From NCBI GenBank assembly GCA_965247355.1, contig OZ252011.1:868001-932000 (forward strand): a DNA stretch of 64,000 nucleotides. The letters run 5' to 3'. The DNA comes from RHLJ01 sp965247355. GTDB lineage: Bacteria > Bacteroidota > Rhodothermia > Balneolales > Balneolaceae. This document shows, in pieces, positions 1 to 7,559 of the stretch (position 1 is its first letter; the number at the start of each line of letters is the position of its first letter). The translations under genes were made by a program, and so were the position numbers. Under the pieces are notes generated by a model. The model saw only the letters and a program-made list of their open reading frames with translations. It searched no databases and was not told the origin of the DNA.

Positions 1-215
1 TCACACTAACCAAAGCTTACATTGAGTGGCCTAAAAAATGTTCGGGTTCATGGTCTAGTTTGGGAAATAATCAGTACAAACTTGTTTGTGATCCAGAAGA
101 ACCATTAGCACAAATTACAACTGGCTATATGCAACAAAGAGAACATACTGTCACAGTTCTAGATAACAGAAAGGTTAGAATCGAAAAAGAAAATACTATC
201 TTAAAAATAAAATGA
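1..215 (+). CDS. 3' end of a cassette-encoded protein of unknown function (5' partial)
   Basis: An open frame with codons beginning at base 3 runs to a TGA at 213-215, giving 70 visible residues that end in ...ENTILKIK. The start lies outside the window. The stop sits eight bases before the first attC, as expected for a cassette gene. It contains two Cys (in KKCSG and LVCD) and is otherwise polar. I recognise no family. It is called real because of its position before attC1 and its uninterrupted frame up to the window edge. Confidence 0.6.
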   Translation, partial: TLTKAYIEWPKKCSGSWSSLGNNQYKLVCDPEEPLAQITTGYMQQREHTVTVLDNRKVRIEKENTILKIK

Positions 216-222
216 ACCGGTT

Positions 223-346
223 GTATAACAAGCGTTTCAAGTCGGACGCAGGTAGGGTTTGCAGGAAAGCTTGTGAGCAATAAAAATATTCAGTTACTTC
301 AATCAAAACCGAAGACCTGCGCCGCTTAAACGCCGGGTCGTTAGCA
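223..346 (+). repeat. attC site 1 (124 bp)
   Basis: R'' is GTATAAC (223-229) and R' is GTTAGCA (340-346). The left arm AACAAGCGTTTCAAG pairs imperfectly with the right arm CGCCGCTTAAACGC. The inner part (GGTAGGGTTTGC...GAAGACCTGC) is nearly the same as in sites 2 and 4. It separates the cut-off first cassette from the next one. Confidence 0.85.
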
Positions 347-364
347 GTACTTAATACCTGAAAT

Positions 365-1018
365 ATGTCTGAATTCTCTATAATTCTTATCGCTATTTGG
401 GCATATCCAATACTTGGTTTTCTTCTTTTCCGATTTACAAAAGCTGATGGTGTTATTAGAAAAAGAATAGTATTCATTGTAATTGGTTTATCAATTATTT
501 CAATCTTTGGGTATTTAATTAGGGTTTCTACTACCTCATCAGTATTAGATTGGCTACTCTTTACCATTCCATATCTACTCATTTCGTTTTTTCTTTGGTG
601 GGCATTTTACCACAAGACAAAAACCATCAAAAATTTAGCAATATTCGGAATGGTTTTAATTTTTGGCTTAGGCTATCTATCAGGGACTGTAGGGATTTTA
701 GGAATTGGGCTGACAATAGGAGAGTATCAAACCGATACGGAAACTTGGTTTGATAATGGTTTCATTTATAAAGAGACATCCCTTGGAAATGCAATTGCAG
801 ATTATCGTGGAAAAAGAGTTGAGATAAGTAAAACTATTCCTTGGCTACCTATACTTGAATGGGAACTGGAAACTGAAGAATACTTTGGTCGAGCTGTTTA
901 TAAAAATAGACTTGAAGTTGAATTTAATAGCGAAAGAAAGGAATTTTATTTAAGTACAATTGATCAGTTCAAAGATTCAACTGAGTTTTGGTCAGACACC
1001 TTAAAAATAGAACATTAA
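365..1018 (+). CDS. Cassette-encoded membrane protein of unknown function (217 aa)
   Basis: The ATG start lies 18 bases after attC1 and the stop lies 18 bases before attC2, so the gene fills its cassette exactly. The N-terminal half has about four hydrophobic segments (near residues 5-22, 33-50, 61-80 and 90-115). The C-terminal part (about 120-217) is polar and rich in Trp and acidic residues, and is probably a soluble domain. No catalytic motif is evident and I do not recognise the family. Membrane location is inferred from hydropathy only. There is no Shine-Dalgarno sequence before the start, which is common for cassette genes. Confidence 0.75.
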   Translation: MSEFSIILIAIWAYPILGFLLFRFTKADGVIRKRIVFIVIGLSIISIFGYLIRVSTTSSVLDWLLFTIPYLLISFFLWWAFYHKTKTIKNLAIFGMVLIFGLGYLSGTVGILGIGLTIGEYQTDTETWFDNGFIYKETSLGNAIADYRGKRVEISKTIPWLPILEWELETEEYFGRAVYKNRLEVEFNSERKEFYLSTIDQFKDSTEFWSDTLKIEH

Positions 1019-1036
1019 CTCAATCCAAAATCGTAC

Positions 1037-1161
1037 TGCTAACAAGCGTTTTAAGTCGGACGCAGGTAGGGTTCGCTGGAAAGCTTGTGGGCAATAAAAT
1101 AAATCAGTTACTTCAACAAAAACCGAAAACCCTTCGCCGCTTAAACGCGGGGTCGTTAGCC
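1037..1161 (+). repeat. attC site 2 (125 bp)
   Basis: R'' is TGCTAAC (1037-1043) and R' is GTTAGCC (1155-1161). The outer arms are AACAAGCGTTTTAAG and CGCCGCTTAAACGC. The inner segment closely matches attC1 and attC4. The upstream extension of the next reading frame runs through this site and is not coding. Confidence 0.85.
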
Positions 1162-1176
1162 GCCTTAACAGTTGGA

Positions 1177-1464
1177 ATGTTAGATTTTAGTAAATACATA
1201 TATCCAAAGCATATTTATGAAAAAGAAGGCAAAGAACTACTCTCTGCCTTAAGAGGCTTAGTTCTGAAAATTCTTATCGGAATAGATATAATTTACACTC
1301 CATTTATAATTCTTGGTATATCTGGTGTTTCAATCAATAGTGTTGAATATTTCGGAGTAATTGGCATGTTACTGCTTTTGGCTATGAATGCTCTCTTTTA
1401 TTTAATTTTACCATATGCGATGTATGCTCAAATTGGAATTGATAAAGGGCCAAAGGTCGGCTAA
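1177..1464 (+). CDS. Small cassette-encoded membrane protein (95 aa, unknown)
   Basis: The frame is open from 988, but its first 63 codons cross attC2, so I place the start at the ATG at 1177, 16 bases after R'. The protein begins MLDFSKYIYPKHIYEKEGKE and has two long hydrophobic stretches (about residues 28-52 and 58-84) separated by a short turn. It is therefore likely a two-helix inner-membrane protein. The stop TAA overlaps the R'' core of attC3. No family is recognised. Confidence 0.65.
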   Translation: MLDFSKYIYPKHIYEKEGKELLSALRGLVLKILIGIDIIYTPFIILGISGVSINSVEYFGVIGMLLLLAMNALFYLILPYAMYAQIGIDKGPKVG

Positions 1465-1548
1465 CAAGCGTTTCAAGCGGACTCGAACGCGGTTCGCACC
1501 TTTAATTCAAAACCCCAGACTCGCCGCTTAAACGCCGGGTCGTTAGGT
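1459..1548 (+). repeat. attC site 3, short variant (90 bp)
   Basis: R'' is GGCTAAC (1459-1465), overlapping the preceding stop codon, and R' is GTTAGGT (1542-1548). The arms AACAAGCGTTTCAAGCGG and CGCCGCTTAAACGC are kept. The centre is different and shorter, with ACTCGAACGCGGTTCGCA instead of the GGTAGGGTTCGC type. The same central motif reappears in the degenerate site near 2800. Confidence 0.8.
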
Positions 1549-1558
1549 ATTTTTAAAT

Positions 1559-2167
1559 ATGCCCAGAGTAATTCTTCTATTTTTGTTAGTTCTCTCTTTT
1601 GCTTGCACTGATTCGAAAGAAGATTTTGATACCTCTCCTTTTGGTGATAAGGAATTGCTTCCATATGCACCGCTTTGGGATCTAATGGATGCTGTTATTG
1701 TTTTTGAGAAGAAATACCAAGAATTACCAAAGGACCTATCCTCTTTAAAAAATTTATTGCGACAGGACTACATAGATGCATGTATTACAGATGGAGTTGT
1801 TGATTCAATTATAGTAGATGATAGTAAATTGAATTTCTTTTCAGAATCAAAAACAGGTTTTAAGATTATCTCTTCCGGCTTGGAAGTTCAGTATGCATTT
1901 AAAGACACATCACTTAGTTGGTTCGAAGAATGGCAAGAAAGTCTCTATTCCACAGATTTTGATTCATATACTTTTGTGAGCTTTGATATATACGTACAGA
2001 TTGATAAAGGCCATGGGGTAATGAAAATTAATCTGGATTCCAGCTTAACTGAGATTAATGTCGAGGAATTAACCGGTAGTTTCGGACTTAGCCCGGCTCA
2101 AGAATTTCATCTTGTTAATGATCAGATTAGCTTGGAGAACCCTCAACCACTCTGCATTGAAGAATAA
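1559..2167 (+). CDS. Cassette-encoded lipoprotein of unknown function (202 aa)
   Basis: The ATG lies 11 bases after attC3. The N-terminus MPRVILLFLLVLSFACTDSK is a lipoprotein signal with lipobox LSFAC and a +2 Thr, so an exported, lipidated product is likely. The mature part is acidic and polar with no recognised motif. The stop lies 10 bases before attC4. Exported lipoproteins are common integron cargo in marine bacteria. The specific role is unknown. Confidence 0.75.
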   Translation: MPRVILLFLLVLSFACTDSKEDFDTSPFGDKELLPYAPLWDLMDAVIVFEKKYQELPKDLSSLKNLLRQDYIDACITDGVVDSIIVDDSKLNFFSESKTGFKIISSGLEVQYAFKDTSLSWFEEWQESLYSTDFDSYTFVSFDIYVQIDKGHGVMKINLDSSLTEINVEELTGSFGLSPAQEFHLVNDQISLENPQPLCIEE

Positions 2168-2176
2168 AAGAAAAAT

Positions 2177-2322
2177 ACCTAACAAGCGTTTCAAGTCGGA
2201 CCCTGATCTTCATCAGTGCAGGCTCCGATAGGGTTCGCTGGAAAGTTTGTGAGCAATAAAAATAATCCGTTACTTCAACTAAAAACGAAAACCTGCGCCG
2301 CTTAAACGCCGGGTCGTTATAC
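2177..2322 (+). repeat. attC site 4, long variant (146 bp)
   Basis: R'' is a perfect ACCTAAC (2177-2183) and R' is GTTATAC (2316-2322). Compared with sites 1 and 2 it carries roughly 21 extra bases near the left arm that hold a small palindrome, CTGAT then CTTC then ATCAG. The rest matches the 124-125 bp sites. Confidence 0.8.
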
Positions 2323-2331
2323 CAAATCATC

Positions 2332-2757
2332 ATGACCAAAACTGAAATCAGAGAAAAGTTCAGGAATTTTATAGGTAATAAAACCTTCCAGAAATTCTTG
2401 ACTGAGCTGAATCGGATTGGTCCAGAGAGAACGAGTCTGTTTTACTGGCAACAAAAATTGTGGTCGGAATTTGAAAATGAATTTGAATTGGAAAAAGCTG
2501 AGTTCACTACTTTGTTGTCCTATTTCAGATATTGTCCAGTTCATAATTTAGAGTTAGAATCAGAACTTGTCGCAGTTGTCGATGGCGAAAGTATAGATGA
2601 AGAAGAACTGACTTTAATAGAGTTCAATTCTCGATTTCCATTCGCTAATTATATTCTTTATCGCCGAATCGGTGTTGATACAATTCAAGAACAAAAGACT
2701 TATTACTGCCCACAATGCCGAAAAGTAAAACAACAGCTCAAAAAAAATTTGGTATAG
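2332..2757 (+). CDS. Cassette-encoded protein with a possible zinc-binding pair (141 aa, unknown)
   Basis: The ATG lies nine bases after attC4. The soluble, charged protein has helical N-terminal text (TEIREKFRNFIGNKTF). Two metal-ligand-like pairs are visible, YCPVH near residue 68 and YCPQC near residue 124, together giving a C-x2-H / C-x2-C set that could bind one zinc. No family is recognised. The stop TAG overlaps the start of a degenerate attC. Confidence 0.7.
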   Translation: MTKTEIREKFRNFIGNKTFQKFLTELNRIGPERTSLFYWQQKLWSEFENEFELEKAEFTTLLSYFRYCPVHNLELESELVAVVDGESIDEEELTLIEFNSRFPFANYILYRRIGVDTIQEQKTYYCPQCRKVKQQLKKNLV

Positions 2758-2824
2758 CAAATGTTTCAAGAGGATACTGAATCGAGTTCAGTACAGGTTT
2801 CGAACGCGGTTCGGGGCGTTAATT
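2752..2824 (+). repeat. Degenerate attC-like site 5
   Basis: TATAGCAAATGTTTCAAG resembles the usual TAACAAGCGTTTCAAG left arm with several changes. The right end GGGGCGTTAAT keeps the GTTRRRY type. The right arm CTTAAACGC is missing. The centre has ACTGAA and TTCAGT arms around TCGAG, plus CGAACGCGGTTCGG as in attC3. It is probably a decayed or rearranged site. Confidence 0.55.
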
Positions 2825-2860
2825 TTTTTGAGGCTAGTAGATAATATATACTTTTAGATC

Positions 2861-3466
2861 ATGAAGTTAGAGCAAAAAAGATTTTGGATTCATAGGAAAT
2901 TTGAATTGACCGATTTTGGTATCAAAATTTATTATAAAGATCCAAGAAAAGAGAATGAAGTAGAAGTAAGTTATAAATCAATAAAAGGGGATAAAGAAAG
3001 AGTATTAGAAGGATATTTCACATTTTATGTCATTTTCAGAATATGCTCTATTGGTTGGTTAATTAGTTTTTTTGCTGCTGAAGTCACAGAATGGATTTCT
3101 TATAGAGATACTTTGATCATAATTCTATTAGGTATTACTTCACTTTTCATTTATTACTTAAGCAGACAAGATTTGATAAAAATCAGTCTAAACAATGAAA
3201 CTAAACTCTACTTCTTTAAAAATCGGCCGAATGAAAAAGAAGTAAACAAATTCATTGATTTGATGATTGAAAGAAGGGATAAATTAATGAGAGATATGTA
3301 TCTCGATTTTGATGAATTAGATTCATATGAAAATCAAAAGCATAATCTAAACATGCTATTTAATTATAAAGTGATAGGTCAAGATGAGTTTAATGAAGAA
3401 AAACAGCGACTGAAAAAAATGTTCAAAATTGAAGAGCCTGAGCAATATGGAATAGGATTCAAATAA
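2861..3466 (+). CDS. Last cassette: two-helix membrane protein of unknown function (201 aa)
   Basis: The protein starts MKLEQKRFWIHRKFELTDFG. A short cytoplasmic-looking N-terminus is followed by two hydrophobic segments (about residues 48-68 and 79-98). The rest is a charged C-terminal region with helical heptad-like text (residues ~125-190) ending in EEPEQYGIGF. The layout resembles PH-like or SHOCT-containing membrane proteins, since the C-terminal NQKHNLNMLFNYKVIGQDEF recalls a SHOCT-type motif. That assignment is tentative. A truncated attC follows six bases after the stop. Confidence 0.65.
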   Translation: MKLEQKRFWIHRKFELTDFGIKIYYKDPRKENEVEVSYKSIKGDKERVLEGYFTFYVIFRICSIGWLISFFAAEVTEWISYRDTLIIILLGITSLFIYYLSRQDLIKISLNNETKLYFFKNRPNEKEVNKFIDLMIERRDKLMRDMYLDFDELDSYENQKHNLNMLFNYKVIGQDEFNEEKQRLKKMFKIEEPEQYGIGFK

Positions 3467-3472
3467 GAATAC

Positions 3473-3497
3473 ACATAACAAGCCTTTCAAATCGGTT
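3473..3497 (+). repeat. Truncated attC (left half only), end of array
   Basis: ACATAAC (3473-3479) followed by AAGCCTTTCAAATCGG matches the left arm of the other attC sites. No right arm with GTTAG follows; the sequence passes straight into the end of a minus-strand gene. It marks the 3' boundary of the cassette array, probably cut by a deletion. Confidence 0.65.
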
Positions 3498-3519
3498 GCC
3501 TATTCCAGCGACATTTCTA

Positions 3520-4134
3520 TCACTTTCTTTTATAGCCCGGTGTCTGAATGAAATATTCGGGTTTATAGAGCGGCTTGTCTTCTTTCGCATCATCCGTATG
3601 AAAAATGGAATAATCGCCGGTATCTAAATTAAAACCGAGCATACGACCGGAGGTTGCCTTGATCATCACGGTGGAAGAGTTTCGATCAAATCCATAATTA
3701 TCCAGTTCGAACGTATGTTTTTTAATATCTGATTTCAGTAACTGTTTGATGAAATCATCTTTCTGATTGGTATACAGCGTGAACATCTTATCGTTGGTAT
3801 ACAAATGAAAACAATGATAGGTACCGGATTTATATTCATCCAGGGTTAAATCCTCCAGCAAATACCGTTGCTCACCTTTTACAATCACAGAAGAACTCGT
3901 AAGGGTTATATTTGATTTAAGCTCTTTGCCGCCCTGTAACCTCTTAAAGAAAGAATAAGCCATAATTCCCCCCATCAACAAGATGAAAAAGGTTTCAATG
4001 GCGTGGGTTTCCAGAAAATCCCCAAGATTGGATATGATAAAAATGAGGGCAGCCACAAAGAGGAGTGAAAAGAAAACGCCTGAACACCCCAGTAACCGTT
4101 GCTTATTTGTATGCCTGAATTCTATGCTCGCCAT
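3520..4134 (-). CDS. Membrane protein of unknown function (204 aa)
   Basis: The gene is transcribed toward the end of the cassette array and is the first non-cassette gene. It has two adjacent hydrophobic segments (about residues 16-36 and 46-63), followed by a beta-rich, soluble C-terminal domain of about 130 residues without a recognised motif. The architecture resembles small PH-like or bPH-type membrane proteins, but I cannot confirm this. There is no operon partner. The start ATG at 4134 gives MASIEFRHTNKQRLLGCSGV. Confidence 0.7.
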   Translation of the reverse strand: MASIEFRHTNKQRLLGCSGVFFSLLFVAALIFIISNLGDFLETHAIETFFILLMGGIMAYSFFKRLQGGKELKSNITLTSSSVIVKGEQRYLLEDLTLDEYKSGTYHCFHLYTNDKMFTLYTNQKDDFIKQLLKSDIKKHTFELDNYGFDRNSSTVMIKATSGRMLGFNLDTGDYSIFHTDDAKEDKPLYKPEYFIQTPGYKRK

Positions 4135-4206
4135 CTGTCATCATTGATTAAAAAGATGGCGAAAAACTACTTCAAATTGATCAAAGTACAAACTCCATTT
4201 TAGTTC

Positions 4207-4219
4207 GAGTATCGTACTC
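4207..4219. promoter_or_regulatory. Short palindrome between divergent genes
   Basis: GAGTA then TCG then TACTC forms a perfect 5-bp dyad in the 205-base gap between the divergent genes starting at 4134 and 4340. A wider pair, AAATTGAT (4174-4181) and ATCAATTT (4236-4243), brackets it. The position suits a repressor site, but nothing else supports it. Confidence 0.25.
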
Positions 4220-4339
4220 AGTCGATCTGATCAAAATCAATTTGTAGTAGGGGGTTTTATTACCGTTCTTAGTTGCAACTAATCGGGAGCCTGGGGTAAT
4301 TGGCTCATCAAAATAATCTAAAAATCTAATATTAAGATC

Positions 4340-6160
4340 ATGAAGCTTTTTCGATGGACAACATTCGTTTTGTTCCTACTACTGGTTCTCTTTCAGAGTC
4401 AGTCTTTACAGGCACAGGAAACCACAGAAACCGAACGAATCAATACCTGGTTTGAGGAACAATACGAAGAGCAACTTAAGTTTTCTCCACTTCAAATGAC
4501 GTTCCTGGGAAGGAAGGATCTCTATGGGGAACTGGATGACGCAAGTATAGCGGCGGAAAAAGCACAACTGGATTGGATGGAGGCATCGGTTGAGGAGATG
4601 AAAAACAACTTCGATTATGAGCAGTTGGATGATATCGCAAAGATGTCTTACGATCTTTGGATATATCAATATGAATCTGCGCTGGATGCCTTTGAGTTTA
4701 CCAAGAGCGACTATGTATTCCATCAGATGCAGGGAGTACATTCCTTCATCCCTAATATCATCATCAATTTTCATCAGGTACAGGAAGCTTCTGATATGGA
4801 AGATTATATTTCCAGAATTGAATCCATGGATCGTTTTATTAACCAATTAATTGATCGTTCTAAAGAGCAGGCAGAGGATGATATTCGTCCCCCTTTATTC
4901 TCATATGAAATTGTAATTAAAGAATCGGAAGCGTTAATCAGCGGTCAGCCGTTCGATGATTCTGACGCTCCGGCTCCGCTTTGGGCTGATGCGAATACTA
5001 AAATTAGTACCCTTTTGGAAACAGAGGAAATTAATGCGGCAGAAGCAGAAGATTTTAAAAGCAGAGTTAAAACGGCATTAAACGATCATTTTAAGCCTGC
5101 TTATCAGGATTTAATTGACTGGTTATCAGAGGATATGGTGAATGCCGAGGCAACTCCAACCGGGGTAAGCCGACATATAAACGGTGAGGAATACTATAAT
5201 TTTCAGCTCCGCCAGAATACAACCACCGATATGACAGCCGATGAAATACATAATATTGGTTTGGCTGAAGTGGAACGTATTCATGGCCAAATGGAAGCCA
5301 TCAAGGAAGAAGTTGGTTTTGATGGTACCCTTCAGGAGTTTTTTGATTTTGTGAATGAAGATCCCCGGTTTGTATATCCGAATACCGATGAAGGGCGCGA
5401 AATGTATCTCGAGGCAGCACGCAATCATTTAGCTGAAATTGAATCTAAACTCCCTGACTATTTCGGAATTCTACCTAAAGCAGGATTGATTGTAAAACGA
5501 GTGGAAGCGTTCCGTGAGCAGGATGGAGCTCCTCAGCATTATTATCCCGGAACACCGGACGGGAGTCGCCCCGGTATTTTTTATGCGCATTTATCGGATA
5601 TGAATTCGATGCCTATTCCTCCGCTGGAAGCAATTGCTTATCACGAGGGAAATCCCGGTCATCACATGCAGATTTCGATTGCACAGGAATTGACTTCCGT
5701 GCCAACCTTCAGAAGACAAAATTTCCAAACGGCTTATGTGGAAGGTTGGGCTTTGTATTCTGAGTTACTCTCCAAAGAAATGGGGCAGTATAAAGATCCG
5801 TATTCTGACTTTGGTCGGTTGTCTACGGAGCTGTGGAGAGCCATTCGTTTAGTTGTAGATACCGGACTTCATTCAAAAGGATGGACAGAAAAAGAGGCAG
5901 TTCAGTATTTCATTAATAATTCTCCAACCGCAGAAGGAGCCATTCGCACGGAAATAAGACGATATATGGTGATTCCCGGTCAGGCTACCGCCTATAAAGT
6001 AGGTATGATTAAAATTCTGGAATTAAGAGAACATGCCAAAAATGAACTCGGTGATTCTTTTGATATCAGAGATTTCCATGACACTATTCTTGGGAATGGA
6101 TCTTTGCCATTGCCATTACTGGAGAAGCGGGTGAATCAATGGATTGAGGCTTCTAAATAA
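4340..6160 (+). CDS. DUF885 family exported metallohydrolase (606 aa)
   Basis: The N-terminus has a signal peptide ending in LQAQ (about residue 25). The body carries the DUF885 signature HEGNPGHH (from about residue 435) and, some 33 residues later, EGWALYSE. In this family these are the presumed zinc ligands of a peptidase- or hydrolase-like fold. Length fits the family (about 550-620). The protein is likely periplasmic or secreted and acts on peptides, though substrates of most members are unknown. It is a single gene with its own upstream gap of 205 bases. The start was chosen for the complete signal peptide. Confidence 0.9.
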   Translation: MKLFRWTTFVLFLLLVLFQSQSLQAQETTETERINTWFEEQYEEQLKFSPLQMTFLGRKDLYGELDDASIAAEKAQLDWMEASVEEMKNNFDYEQLDDIAKMSYDLWIYQYESALDAFEFTKSDYVFHQMQGVHSFIPNIIINFHQVQEASDMEDYISRIESMDRFINQLIDRSKEQAEDDIRPPLFSYEIVIKESEALISGQPFDDSDAPAPLWADANTKISTLLETEEINAAEAEDFKSRVKTALNDHFKPAYQDLIDWLSEDMVNAEATPTGVSRHINGEEYYNFQLRQNTTTDMTADEIHNIGLAEVERIHGQMEAIKEEVGFDGTLQEFFDFVNEDPRFVYPNTDEGREMYLEAARNHLAEIESKLPDYFGILPKAGLIVKRVEAFREQDGAPQHYYPGTPDGSRPGIFYAHLSDMNSMPIPPLEAIAYHEGNPGHHMQISIAQELTSVPTFRRQNFQTAYVEGWALYSELLSKEMGQYKDPYSDFGRLSTELWRAIRLVVDTGLHSKGWTEKEAVQYFINNSPTAEGAIRTEIRRYMVIPGQATAYKVGMIKILELREHAKNELGDSFDIRDFHDTILGNGSLPLPLLEKRVNQWIEASK

Positions 6161-6468
6161 GGAAGGTTCTACTGTTGGAATTGAGATAATTCTTTGAAAG
6201 AAAACAGTAGAGTAGTCATCCTGAGCGAAAGCTAAGAAACCAATTGGGTATTTGTTTCTTATTTTATTCCAGGTACAAACCTGATGTTAATATCCGATTA
6301 GATCCTTCGGAAGTATCCTCAGGATGACTATTTATTATGGTTTCTCATACACTGGACTTCTTCGAGCAGATAGTATTTTATTCAGGCAATTCCCCGCAAT
6401 GACTCTTTGATCTGAACTCCAAATTCTTCACATTGGTTGAAGGAATAAATCATTCATAAAAAAATTCT
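6161..6468. other. Gene-free stretch containing a dispersed-type inverted repeat
   Basis: This 308-base gap holds a repeat element (separate entry) and about 138 bases of AT-rich sequence before the SDR gene. I see no other gene, RNA or convincing promoter. Confidence 0.5.
6213..6330. repeat. Intergenic inverted-repeat element, copy 1 (118 bp)
   Basis: TAGTCATCCTGAG (6213-6225) and CTCAGGATGACTA (6318-6330) are exact inverted termini. GATCCTTCGG lies inside. A shorter relative with the same ends lies at 7468-7552. Similar TCATCCTGA...AAGGATC elements are widespread between genes of many Bacteroidetes-like genomes and can fold into long hairpins. Confidence 0.7.
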
Positions 6469-7443
6469 ATGCCAGCAACAATTGAAACTAAACACCTCGA
6501 AGAAGTAATTAATAATCATACTCAGGATATGAGCGGCAAGGTAGTCGCCATTACCGGAACTACCAGCGGAACCGGATATGTATGCGCCCGTGAGATGGCA
6601 AAACTGGGAGCAACAGTATTATTACTAAACAGAGAAAGTGAGCGATCGGCTTCCTCGCTCAAAGAATTACAGGGAGAAGTCCCCGAAGCAACTTTTTATG
6701 CGGTTACTTGTGACTTACAAGACTTCGAAAGTGTACGATCAGCCATTGATAAAATTAACGCTGATTTTGATGTGCTGGATGTACTTTGCAACAATGCAGG
6801 TGTAATGGCTTTGCCCGACCAGGCTACCAAAGATGGGTATGATGTACAAATGCAGACCAACTGTATTTCTCATTTCCTGCTTACCAAAGGATTATTTCCG
6901 TTATTGAAAAAGAGTAAAGCGGGCAGAATTGTAAATCATTCTTCTCAGGCTCGACTGGGACCAGATCTTGAAATGAAATATTTCGAACAACGTGGTGGAG
7001 ATTTAGGTGGAGATGGAACCGAAGAGGAAAATGCCAGCTTTCAGGGACCACGTTGGTCCAGGTATCACCAAACTAAATTGGCTAACTGCGCTTTCACTTA
7101 CGGTTTGATCGAAAAGCTGGATGAACATGGCGTTGATACCATCAAAGTGTTGCTGGCTCATCCCGGACTTGCAGCAACGCAATTACAGGTTACAACAGCT
7201 AATACCGGAGGAATGGAATCAGATTCTGGTCTTATGCAGAATGCGCAATCTCCGGAAGACGGGGCAACAGGAATTATACGCTGCTGTGCCGATCCGGAAG
7301 CTCAAACCGGTGATTTTTATGGCCCAAAACAATGGACCGGTTTCCCTGGGAAGCTAGAGCCTGAGGATTCACTTTCAGCTCCGGAAAACATTCGCATTAA
7401 CTGGGAAGGCTGTGAAGCAGCGGTAGGGGAGTTTGAGTTTTAA
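6469..7443 (+). CDS. Short-chain dehydrogenase/reductase (324 aa)
   Basis: A classical Rossmann SDR. The cofactor motif TGTTSGTG is at residues 29-36, NNAG near 108, and the active-site YHQTK (Y-x3-K) near 200 with a preceding Ser in NHSSQ. It is longer than the 250-residue norm, because of an N-terminal 20-residue arm and a C-terminal extension, and resembles the protochlorophyllide-reductase/retinol-dehydrogenase-like SDR group. The cofactor is probably NADP(H). The substrate is unknown. It is flanked on both sides by the same type of intergenic repeat, so it appears monocistronic. Confidence 0.9.
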   Translation: MPATIETKHLEEVINNHTQDMSGKVVAITGTTSGTGYVCAREMAKLGATVLLLNRESERSASSLKELQGEVPEATFYAVTCDLQDFESVRSAIDKINADFDVLDVLCNNAGVMALPDQATKDGYDVQMQTNCISHFLLTKGLFPLLKKSKAGRIVNHSSQARLGPDLEMKYFEQRGGDLGGDGTEEENASFQGPRWSRYHQTKLANCAFTYGLIEKLDEHGVDTIKVLLAHPGLAATQLQVTTANTGGMESDSGLMQNAQSPEDGATGIIRCCADPEAQTGDFYGPKQWTGFPGKLEPEDSLSAPENIRINWEGCEAAVGEFEF

Positions 7444-7467
7444 AGCGATCAGCTTTTTGAAGCTAAA

Positions 7468-7552
7468 TAGTCATCCTGATCCCGATTTCTCGGGAAGAAG
7501 GATCTGGTTGCTTATCGAATAAAATCCTTTGCTTCCGCTTTGGATGACTTAT
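7468..7552. repeat. Intergenic inverted-repeat element, copy 2 (85 bp)
   Basis: It begins TAGTCATCCTGAT and ends TGGATGACTTAT, with GAAGAAGGATCTGG inside. It is a shorter relative of the 6213-6330 element and lies between the convergent SDR and serine hydrolase genes. It could also serve as a folded 3' end for both transcripts. Confidence 0.6.
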
Positions 7553-7559
7553 AATGGAA

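Larger units (their letters stand above)
1..3497 (+). mobile_element. Integron gene-cassette array (integrase not in window)
   Basis: Five complete short ORFs and the end of a sixth lie on the same strand, each followed by an imperfect inverted repeat. The repeats start near TAACAAGCGTTTCAAG and end near CGCCGCTTAAACGCCGGGTCGTTAG. This is the layout of attC sites: R'' of the RYYYAAC type, R' of the GTTRRRY type, and outer arms GCGTTTcAAG against CTTAAACGC that can fold together. Three sites are near-identical in their inner parts, as is typical of a resident chromosomal integron. The array runs off the left edge. Since cassettes read away from attI, the integrase and attI, if present, should lie to the left. 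The array ends at a half attC near 3497, followed by an opposite-strand chromosomal gene. Confidence 0.85.

Noticed and set aside
196..582. Minus-strand ORFs over attC sites (also 1473-1670 and 2127-2339) containing NDPAFKRR
   Set aside because: The shared peptide is just the translated complement of the attC arm; such ORFs are a well-known artefact of attC sites.
988..1176. N-terminal extension of the third cassette gene
   Set aside because: It reads through attC2, so the ATG at 1177 is used.
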